DNA of 10,798 nt, taken from positions 1 to 10,798 of the forward strand of contig VGYW01000287.1 of assembly GCA_016872875.1 (NCBI GenBank), written 5' to 3'. The position numbers were made by a program, and so were the translations under genes. Shown in pieces: positions 5,442-10,798 of this stretch. A model generated the notes under the pieces. The model saw only the letters and a program-made list of their open reading frames with translations, had not been told where the DNA came from and made no database searches. This DNA is from Planctomycetota bacterium. GTDB lineage: Bacteria > Planctomycetota > PUPC01 > DSUN01. Positions within the stretch are counted from its first letter, which is position 1; each line of letters starts with the position of its first letter.

Positions 5442-6635
5442 TCATGGGCCAAGCACCCGACGGTAGATCTCCAACGTCGCTTCGGCGATCCTGGCATCGG
5501 TGTAGCGCTCAAGGACGCGCTGCCGACCGCGGCGAGCCAGCTCGGCCCTCTCACCTGGCGAGGCCATGAGCCTGGCCAGGGCATCCCTGAGCGCCGCGGC
5601 ATCGCCCTCCGGGAACACGACGCCCGCGTCGGCAATGACGTTCGGTATCTCGCCGCAGGTGGAGCCGACGACGGGCACCTCGCACGCCATCGCCTCGATG
5701 AGCACGTGGCCGAACTGCTCCTTCCAGTGCGGCGCTGCACGGGAGGGGAGCACCAACATGTCCATGCAGTTCAGGTACCGCGGCATTTCGCCGTGGGGCA
5801 CGGTGTCGAGGAGCACGGCGCAGCCGGCCAGTGGCGGCTTAGTGAATCGGCGGGCCAATTCGTCCCTCAAGGGGCCACCGCCGACCACCAGGAGGCTCCA
5901 AGAGTGGTGTTCGGTGTTGGGTGTTGGGTGTTGGGGGGCCGGAGTGCATGGCAACGTGGCAAGCGCATCGAGGAGGAGGTCAAGGCCCTTTTCGGGGACG
6001 AGGCGGCCGGCGAAGCCGACGACGAGGCCGTGCAAGCCGAGCTTCTGGCGGAGGGGCGCCACGCTCGAGCGTGGCACCGCGTCCCGCCTCGTGTAGACGG
6101 TTTCGTCAACGCCGAACTGGGGGAGGACATGGATGGGCTTTGCGAAGCCCTTCTCGCGGAGGATGTCAGCGGCCTCGGCGTTCCCCGCGATGGCCGTATC
6201 GGCTGCGGCATGAACGGCGCGCTCGATGCGGTCGTGTGGGAAGCCGTGCCGCAGCCGCAGGTTCTGCCAGGTGAAGAAGACGATCTTCACTTCCGGGCGA
6301 ACCCTGAGATAGCGCACCGCCTGCCACGCGGCGAGGCTCCAGGGCTCCTCCTCAATGTGCAGGAGGTCTGGCCTCAGGTGCTCGAGTGCCCGCGCAGCGC
6401 CCAGATAGAAGAAGCGGTAGTTGTGGGAGGAGTAGACGGCCCGCAGGGGGACGATCTGGTAGTCGGAGTGATAGGTGCGCTGGACCGGGTAGACGCCGAA
6501 CTCGCGGCGGATGCGGCGGGGACAGATGAGCGCAAGCTCGACGCCGGGGCACCGCGCGAGGCGCTCGAGCTTCGCGTGGTTCGCCGCCACAACGTAGGAG
6601 TGCGAGTAGACGCAAATGCGCATCGTTCTCAACAT
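5442..6635 (-). CDS. GT4 family glycosyltransferase (third in cluster)
   Basis: About 397 residues, GT-B fold. The N-terminal domain starts MRICVYSHSYVVAANHAKLERL and holds a HIEEEPWS segment near residue 96. The C-terminal domain has VGFAGRLVPEKGLDLLLDAL and the EX7E motif E306-E314 (EQFGHVLIE), then EVPVVGS. It resembles bacterial GT4 enzymes of surface-polysaccharide loci. Donor and acceptor are unknown. The gene starts 3 bases after the previous stop. The ATG at 6635 is listed, but a second ATG four codons on (6623) fits the family N-terminus and is equally likely. Residues 235-243 (QHPTPNTEH) are encoded by four heptamers, lying between the LDALATLP helix and the next strand (WSLLVVGGGPL). 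This is an in-frame insert not expected in the family. An HWK-rich stretch before EQFG is also somewhat longer than usual. Confidence 0.92.
   Translation of the reverse strand: MLRTMRICVYSHSYVVAANHAKLERLARCPGVELALICPRRIRREFGVYPVQRTYHSDYQIVPLRAVYSSHNYRFFYLGAARALEHLRPDLLHIEEEPWSLAAWQAVRYLRVRPEVKIVFFTWQNLRLRHGFPHDRIERAVHAAADTAIAGNAEAADILREKGFAKPIHVLPQFGVDETVYTRRDAVPRSSVAPLRQKLGLHGLVVGFAGRLVPEKGLDLLLDALATLPCTPAPQHPTPNTEHHSWSLLVVGGGPLRDELARRFTKPPLAGCAVLLDTVPHGEMPRYLNCMDMLVLPSRAAPHWKEQFGHVLIEAMACEVPVVGSTCGEIPNVIADAGVVFPEGDAAALRDALARLMASPGERAELARRGRQRVLERYTDARIAEATLEIYRRVLGP
5906..5933 (-). repeat. CAACACC heptamer array inside GT4 coding sequence
   Basis: On the coding (minus) strand there are three exact CAACACC units followed by GAACACC, 28 bases in all. 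They encode a Pro/His/Thr/Asn linker between a helix and the core strand of the second Rossmann domain. Twenty-eight bases is not a multiple of three, so gain or loss of one unit would shift the frame of the C-terminal nucleotide-sugar domain. The same word is found at 2213-2233 in the opposite orientation. Confidence 0.85.
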
Positions 6636-6638
6636 CCC

Positions 6639-7868
6639 CTAGCCAGGGGCAAGCTTGCTGTAGAGCTCGCGTATCAGCGCAGCGTGACGCCAAAGTGGGA
6701 ACTGCGCTACCACGCGCTCCCTGGCCGCAGTCCCGAGCGATGCTTCGAGCTGCGGGTCGGCGAGGAGCCGCTCGATGGCAGCCGCCATGGCCTGAGGGTC
6801 GCGGGGCGGGACGAGGAGGGCCTCCCTGGCGTCGCTGACAATGTCGGCCACGCCTCCTGCCCAGGTCGCCACAATAGGCCGCGACGCAGCCATAGCCTCC
6901 AGGAGGACGATGCCGAACGGCTCCTCGTGTGACGGGAGGACGAAGATATCGAGGGCGTTCATCACGGCAGGCACGTCGTCGCGGAAACCGGTGAAGACGA
7001 CTCGCTGTGCGACGCCAAGCTCCGAGGCGAGAGCATGGAGGCGCTCGCGGAATGCCAGGTCGGCCGCGGCCTCGGCGCGGCTGGAGATGCAGTCCCCGAC
7101 AACGAGGAAGCGGACATCGGGATGCTTCGGTGCCACAAGGGCGGCGGCGCGCAGGAAGTCGTCCTGGCCCTTCCATGGGGTGATGCGGCCCACCGTGCCG
7201 ACAAGACATTCTCTGGTACAGAAGCCCAGCTCCCGGCGGAGAGCGCTGCCGGAATCCCGGTTGGCATAGGAGGCAGGGTCAACTCCCTCGGGGACGATGC
7301 TGATCTTCGCGGCGGCGTCCGGGAACGCCTTGCGGAAAGGCTCGGCAATGCACTCGGAGACGCAGGCCAGGGCGTCGCAATGGCGGACGAGCCAGGCCCC
7401 GATGCGGCCGAAGTTGCGGACCGGGTTGCGCACGTGCCAGAGGCAGGCGGGCGCCCGTTGCCGGCAACGGGCTCCCGAGAGCCACGCCGCGGGCACCGCC
7501 TGGAGCGCAAGCGGGTTCTTGTTGATGTGGACCACCTGAATCCTGCGTCGGCGCATGAGCCAGGCCAGCCGGAGCACACCGTGGAGGAAGTAGAGGCCGT
7601 AGAGCAACAGCTTCAGCGGGTTCCTGGTTCGCGCAATCGTGCCAAGCCTGAGGAGGACGACCTCCACGTGGGCCTGCCGCAGGAGCGAGGCGAACCGTCC
7701 GTCCTCGCCCAGCACGGCGTGGAACTTGTAGCGGCTGGGGTCGAGCCCCTCGACGAGAGCGAGAAGGCTCCGCTCCGCGCCGCCGAGCTCGCGGCCGGTA
7801 TCGGAGACGTAGAGAATGTGAAGACGGTTTTCGGTTTTCGGTTTTCGGTTTTTGGGTGAACGGGCCAT
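6639..7868 (-). CDS. GT4 family glycosyltransferase (second in cluster)
   Basis: A 409-residue GT-B glycosyltransferase. The N-terminal domain opens with LHILYVSDTGRELGGAERSLLALVEGL, the glycine loop of GT4/GT-B acceptor domains. The C-terminal domain has VGTVGRITPWKGQDDFLRAA, VVGDC, LDIFVLPS and the EX7E motif E316-E324 (EPFGIVLLE). It ends KLAPG three bases before the next gene. It begins only 2 bases after the upstream stop, so it is clearly in the same operon and probably translationally coupled. Codons 6-15 are made of four exact AAAACCG heptamers, which give a basic KNRKPKTENR stretch ahead of the first conserved strand. No alternative ATG or GTG follows the array before the domain, so translation must pass through it. 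The transferred sugar is unknown. Confidence 0.93.
   Translation of the reverse strand: MARSPKNRKPKTENRLHILYVSDTGRELGGAERSLLALVEGLDPSRYKFHAVLGEDGRFASLLRQAHVEVVLLRLGTIARTRNPLKLLLYGLYFLHGVLRLAWLMRRRRIQVVHINKNPLALQAVPAAWLSGARCRQRAPACLWHVRNPVRNFGRIGAWLVRHCDALACVSECIAEPFRKAFPDAAAKISIVPEGVDPASYANRDSGSALRRELGFCTRECLVGTVGRITPWKGQDDFLRAAALVAPKHPDVRFLVVGDCISSRAEAAADLAFRERLHALASELGVAQRVVFTGFRDDVPAVMNALDIFVLPSHEEPFGIVLLEAMAASRPIVATWAGGVADIVSDAREALLVPPRDPQAMAAAIERLLADPQLEASLGTAARERVVAQFPLWRHAALIRELYSKLAPG
7825..7852 (-). repeat. Four exact AAAACCG heptamers at a GT4 5' end
   Basis: Four perfect 7-bp copies lie within codons 6-15 of the second GT4 gene, with an extra A at the upstream edge. This is the cleanest array in the window and the one most able to slip. 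It is AT-rich against a GC-rich gene. Every change of one unit shifts the frame between the start codon and the first conserved domain residue. Confidence 0.92.
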
Positions 7869-7870
7869 GG

Positions 7871-7890
7871 TTAGCTCGGGTTAGCTCTGG
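7871..7890. repeat. 10-bp direct repeat at the GT4-GT4 junction
   Basis: TTAGCTCGGG (7871-7880) and TTAGCTCTGG (7881-7890) are tandem, differing at one base. The first copy holds the in-frame TAA of the upstream GT4 gene. The second copy's TAA is out of frame. The next gene's ATG follows 2 bases later. It may be a local duplication. Confidence 0.4.
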
Positions 7891-9154
7891 CGTGAGGTGG
7901 GGTCACAAGCTCCTCGAACGCTGCTGCGGTGCGGTCCCACGAATAATGCTCAATGGCATAGGCCCGGCAGCGCTCACGGAAGCTTGGGTCGGCGACGATC
8001 TCAAGGCCTGGCCCCAGGATAGCTTCGGCAATGGCCTGGGCGTCTGCGCCGGGGATTAGGAGGCGCTCGTCGAGCGGGGCGAGGATTTCGGGCGAGGCGC
8101 AACGCCTGGTTGCGAGCACAGGCGTCCCGCACGCAAGGGCCTCGATGGTCACGAGGCCAAATGCCTCCAGCGTCAGGGAAGGAAGGACAAAGAGGTCGGC
8201 GGCTTGAAGGTAGCGGGGCAAGTCGTCGGGCGCCACGAGGCCGGCGAAGTTCACTTGGCCCCCTGCGCACCTGGCGAGCCCCTCGAGTTGGCTCCGCAGC
8301 GGCCCTTCGCCGGCAATGACGAGTCGGAGGCCGGACCGCTCCGCCGCGGCCATGCCGAAGGCGTGGATGAGCTCGCCCACCCCCATCCGCGGGACGAGCC
8401 GCCGCACGGTCAGGAGCACGATGTCCTCAGGCTGCCAGCCGAGGGCGGCCCGGTCCGCCTGGCGGTCGTCCGCCGGGCGGAAACGGTCGGCGTCCACCCC
8501 CCACGGGATGACCGCCACTGGCTTGCCGCCCAGGCGCGGAACCGTCTCGGCCAACAAGTCGCGCGAGTAGATGCTGGGGCAGGTCACGATGTCGGCCCGC
8601 TCGATTGCGGCCCGCTGCTGGGCGGCGCGGCTGTGAGCCACGTACCTGTCCCACAGCGGAACCCTTCCCTCGCCCGTCGAGCCTTCGCCGGGCACCTCGG
8701 CCTGCGCCGCGGCGAGGTGCTCGCGGCCAAGCGGCGCGTGGAAGCAGTAGACGACAAGTGCTCTTGCCGCCGCCCGCGACCTGACGGCTCCATACGCCGC
8801 CACAATCGGGTGCAGGAGGATGAGGTCATACGCCTCCTCCCGAAGCTGCCTGTCCAGGAAGCGCTGCGCGGCGTTGGCGTTGGCGCGTTCGTAGAGCAGG
8901 CGTCCGAACGGCCTGGGCGGAATCCGCTCGTCGAAGCGGAAGATGCGGACGCCCCTCAGCTCCTCCTGGGCGGGCCATTCGGGCCGCTTCCGCATCGCCA
9001 ACACGTCCACCCGATGGCCCCTCCGCGTCAGGGCGCAGCCCGATTCAAGGGCGGCGTGCTCCGCGCCGCCGATCAGGGGATGGAAGTTGTCAATGACGAT
9101 GAGGATGCGCAGGGGATTTCTGATTGCTGATTTCTGACTGCTGATTTCAGACAT
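7871..9154 (-). CDS. GT4 family glycosyltransferase (first in cluster)
   Basis: A 427-residue GT-B glycosyltransferase. LRILIVIDNFHPLIGGAEHAALE (from residue 15) is the acceptor-domain glycine loop. The C-terminal domain has LLTVRRLVPRMGVGELIHAF, VIAGEGPLRSQLE and the EX7E motif E330-E338 (EAFGLVTIE), followed by ACGTPVLATRRCASPEIL. The C-terminal third aligns by eye with the GT4 at 4166-5419, including ERCRAYA..YSW, pointing to paralogy. It begins 12 bases after the flippase stop (GGAA about 8 bases before the ATG). Residues 2-13 (EISSQKSAIRN) are encoded by five heptamers. The conserved fold starts directly after them at a CTG codon (LRIL), in the place where related proteins start with Met. 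It ends with two near-identical 10-bp words, the first of which carries the TAA. Confidence 0.93.
   Translation of the reverse strand: MSEISSQKSAIRNPLRILIVIDNFHPLIGGAEHAALESGCALTRRGHRVDVLAMRKRPEWPAQEELRGVRIFRFDERIPPRPFGRLLYERANANAAQRFLDRQLREEAYDLILLHPIVAAYGAVRSRAAARALVVYCFHAPLGREHLAAAQAEVPGEGSTGEGRVPLWDRYVAHSRAAQQRAAIERADIVTCPSIYSRDLLAETVPRLGGKPVAVIPWGVDADRFRPADDRQADRAALGWQPEDIVLLTVRRLVPRMGVGELIHAFGMAAAERSGLRLVIAGEGPLRSQLEGLARCAGGQVNFAGLVAPDDLPRYLQAADLFVLPSLTLEAFGLVTIEALACGTPVLATRRCASPEILAPLDERLLIPGADAQAIAEAILGPGLEIVADPSFRERCRAYAIEHYSWDRTAAAFEELVTPPHARANPS
9115..9149 (-). repeat. AAATC-type heptamer array at a GT4 5' end
   Basis: Five 7-bp units on the minus strand (reading 9149 to 9115) are TGAAATC, AGCAGTC, AGAAATC, AGCAATC and AGAAATC. 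The alternation of AGAAATC and AGCARTC suggests a 14-bp higher-order unit. The array starts two bases after the ATG of the first GT4 gene and fills codons 2-13. It is the same word class as 2164-2198. Confidence 0.85.
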
Positions 9155-9166
9155 CCCTTTGGTTCC

Positions 9167-10606
9167 TCAGGCTCTGTCGCGCAGTGATCTCAGGTCGGAG
9201 AGGGTCTGGCGGCCATCGAGGAGGAGGATGAAGCCAATGTAGACGGCTGCGATGGAGGCGAGCTTGGCGGCGCCACAGGGCAAGCCAGCGGCCAGGCCGC
9301 TGTAGGCATGGACCGCCATGCCCGCCGCGCCTGCCAACACAAGGCTCACCAGGGGCGGGACGAGCAGCCGAAGGTACGAAACGTCCAGCATGCGCGGCAG
9401 GAACACGACGTACCACGTGCCGAGGCCGCCGATGACGACGAGTCCCACGCTCGCCGCCGCCCCCTCTGCGCCCCACACCTTCGTGAAGATAGGGCACAGA
9501 ATCGAGAGCGCGAGGGCCTCGGCGACGAGGGTGTGCCCTGTGACCTTTGGGCGGCCGATGGCGGTCAGGAGGCCGCCCGCGTCGTCCATCAGCGGCCTGA
9601 GGATCGCGTAGATGAGGAGCCAGCGGAAGATCGGCGTCATCGGCTGCCAGCGCTCCCAGCGCATGACGGCCAGGAAATCAGGGATGGCCAACGCCAATCC
9701 CACGGCCATCGGCCCGGCCAGGCGGAGCGTGGCGCCCGACACGATGCGGAACGCCTCGGAGAGCCGCGCCCGGTCGCCCTGGAGCCGAGCATACAGCGGA
9801 AAGGACACCCGCGTCAACACCCCCGTGACGAACGCCAGCGGCAGGAGGCCCAGCGAGTAGGCCCGGTCGTAGTGCCCAAGCACCGTCTTGCCGCACAGGT
9901 GGCCGACCACCAGGTCGTCGTAGTTGAGCACCCACGTCGTCGCAAGGCTCCCGAGCCAGAGCGGGAGGCCGTAGCGCAGGAGCCACGCGGCGTCGTGCCT
10001 GTGGAAGCCGATCCGAATCGGCTCGACCACTCCGAGGCACACCAGGCTCACGGCCCTCACCCCGGAGTAGTAGCAGCGGCTGAACAGCAATGCCACGATG
10101 CCCCATCCGAGGGCGGCAGCGGCCACGGCCGCGCTCATGGCCACGGTCACGCTCACCACGTCGGCAATCATCACGCGGCCGAAGCGCATCGAGCGGACGA
10201 GTCGCGTCGCCTGCACGTCGGCCACCGCGTCGCACACCGCAGCCGCGCCGAGAGCGAAGAGGACGCCCAGGTGCGTCCTTCGGGAGAGCTCGTCACGGAA
10301 CAGCCCCCCTCCGATGGCCAGGACGCCCAGGGCGGCGCACAGCATCCCGACCCGCAATACCAGGAAGGTGGAGAAGGTCTCCTCCACCCGCTCCTGGCGG
10401 TGGGTGGCGGCCTGTGCGAAGCCCCAGTTGGCGAACGAGTCGGCGATGGCGAGGAGGGAGGCAGCATAGGCCACGGCGCCGAAGTCGGGCGCCGCCACCT
10501 TCTCCATCAGGTAGAGGCCGCCCAGGAAGCTCACGAGGCGCGAGACGGTGTTGGCGGCGAAGACCGCCATCGTGCCGCGGACCGCTTGTTGGGCAAGGCC
10601 GGTCAT
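9167..10606 (-). CDS. Wzx-like oligosaccharide flippase (MOP superfamily)
   Basis: A 479-residue integral membrane protein with about 12-14 predicted helices by eye, the usual size for MOP/PST-type flippases (Polysacc_synt family). The N-terminus AVFAANTVSRLVSFLGGLYL and the central LNYDDLVVGHLCGKTVLGHYDRAYSLGLLPLAF are characteristic of the WzxC/RfbX-like group that moves lipid-linked oligosaccharides from the cytoplasmic to the outer face of the inner membrane. The protein is whole, ending RSLRDRA 12 bases before the first GT4 gene. The ATG at 10606 has GGAG about 11 bases upstream. A 41-bp tandem hairpin repeat begins 24 bases before the start, leaving no clear promoter in view, so the operon may begin further upstream. 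The lipid-linked substrate is probably the product of the GT4 enzymes that follow. Confidence 0.93.
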   Translation of the reverse strand: MTGLAQQAVRGTMAVFAANTVSRLVSFLGGLYLMEKVAAPDFGAVAYAASLLAIADSFANWGFAQAATHRQERVEETFSTFLVLRVGMLCAALGVLAIGGGLFRDELSRRTHLGVLFALGAAAVCDAVADVQATRLVRSMRFGRVMIADVVSVTVAMSAAVAAAALGWGIVALLFSRCYYSGVRAVSLVCLGVVEPIRIGFHRHDAAWLLRYGLPLWLGSLATTWVLNYDDLVVGHLCGKTVLGHYDRAYSLGLLPLAFVTGVLTRVSFPLYARLQGDRARLSEAFRIVSGATLRLAGPMAVGLALAIPDFLAVMRWERWQPMTPIFRWLLIYAILRPLMDDAGGLLTAIGRPKVTGHTLVAEALALSILCPIFTKVWGAEGAAASVGLVVIGGLGTWYVVFLPRMLDVSYLRLLVPPLVSLVLAGAAGMAVHAYSGLAAGLPCGAAKLASIAAVYIGFILLLDGRQTLSDLRSLRDRA

Positions 10607-10630
10607 GCGGGCGCCGCTCCGTTCACTGGC

Positions 10631-10798
10631 CCCTCACCCCGCCCTCTCCCCGAGGGAGAGGGGGAGAAGCACCCTCACCCCGCCCTCTCCCCGAGGGAGA
10701 GGGGGAGAAGCACCCTCACCCCGCCCTCTCCCCGAGGGAGAGGGGGAGAAGCACCCTCACCCCGCCCTCTCCCCGAGGGAGAGGGGGAGAAGCACCCT
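10631..10798. repeat. 41-bp tandem repeat with internal hairpin (4+ copies)
   Basis: Four identical 41-bp units start at 10631, 10672, 10713 and 10754, and a fifth begins at 10795 and leaves the window. Each contains CCCTCTCCC, a CGA loop and GGGAGAGGG, a perfect 9-bp stem. Similar CCCTCACCC...CCCTCTCCC...GGGAGAGGG words are, from general knowledge, found dispersed in many bacterial genomes as REP-like elements. Here they are tandem and exact, so recently amplified or under selection. They lie immediately upstream of the flippase gene, in its leader or promoter region. There are no variable spacers, so it is not a CRISPR. Confidence 0.93.

Noticed and set aside
5420..5740. N-terminal extension of the fourth GT4 protein to 5740
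   Set aside because: It would run through most of the C-terminal end of the upstream GT4 gene in another frame. MKILVVAG at 5419 is a normal GT4 start.
8640..8700. Possible further insert in the first GT4 gene (Gly/Glu-rich EVPGEGSTGEGR segment)
   Set aside because: The coding DNA is slightly repetitive, but no clean repeat unit or perfect palindrome could be defined, so it may be an ordinary variable loop.
10631..10798. CRISPR array
   Set aside because: The 41-bp units are directly adjacent and identical with no variable spacers, and no cas genes are present.

Overview
This is a window of high-GC bacterial DNA, probably from an environmental or uncultured lineage. All recognisable genes lie on the minus strand. 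Eight genes form a surface-polysaccharide cluster that reads from about 10606 down to 1520 with almost no intergenic space. A separate phosphoribosyltransferase gene lies at 642-1307. Nothing in the sequence fixes the phylum. Abundant interspersed palindromes, degenerate 7-bp repeats and weak Shine-Dalgarno signals fit groups such as Planctomycetota or other large-genome environmental bacteria, but this is a guess.

Layout in the direction of transcription (right to left). At 10631-10798 there are four full copies of a 41-bp hairpin-forming tandem repeat, running off the window. Next come a Wzx-like MOP-superfamily flippase (10606-9167), four GT4 glycosyltransferases (9154-7871, 7868-6639, 6635-5442, 5419-4166), a GT39/ArnT-type membrane glycosyltransferase (about 4182-2938), a GT2 polyprenyl-phosphate-sugar synthase of the ALG5/DPM1 kind (about 2968-2219) and a class I SAM methyltransferase (about 2167-1520). 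A roughly 98-nt hairpin (1412-1509) closes the unit. A sigma70-like promoter (1364-1392) then serves the phosphoribosyltransferase gene (1307-642). The remaining 641 bases hold no convincing gene, only a patchwork of palindromes and small repeats.

Inferred joint function: the GT4 enzymes build an oligosaccharide on a lipid carrier and the flippase moves it across the inner membrane. The GT2 enzyme charges a polyprenyl phosphate with a hexose, and the GT39 enzyme uses that lipid-linked sugar on the outer face. The methyltransferase may modify a sugar or lipid. No initiating sugar-phosphate transferase, Wzy polymerase or chain-length regulator is seen, so the locus probably extends upstream of the window.

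The most unusual feature is a set of short degenerate heptanucleotide arrays placed at gene edges or inside coding sequence. They cover the first codons of two GT4 genes, the start region of the methyltransferase, the stop codon of the GT2 gene and an internal in-frame insert in a third GT4 gene. A second family (GAGGAC/GAAGGAC words) provides the ribosome-binding region of the fourth GT4 gene, forms the long hairpin at 1412-1509 and abuts the phosphoribosyltransferase stop codon. A 68-bp palindromic element is also inserted in frame in a GT4 gene. Because 7 is not a multiple of 3, unit gain or loss would shift reading frames. Phase variation of a surface glycan is therefore a testable hypothesis. 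Spread of a junction-seeking repeat family is the main alternative.
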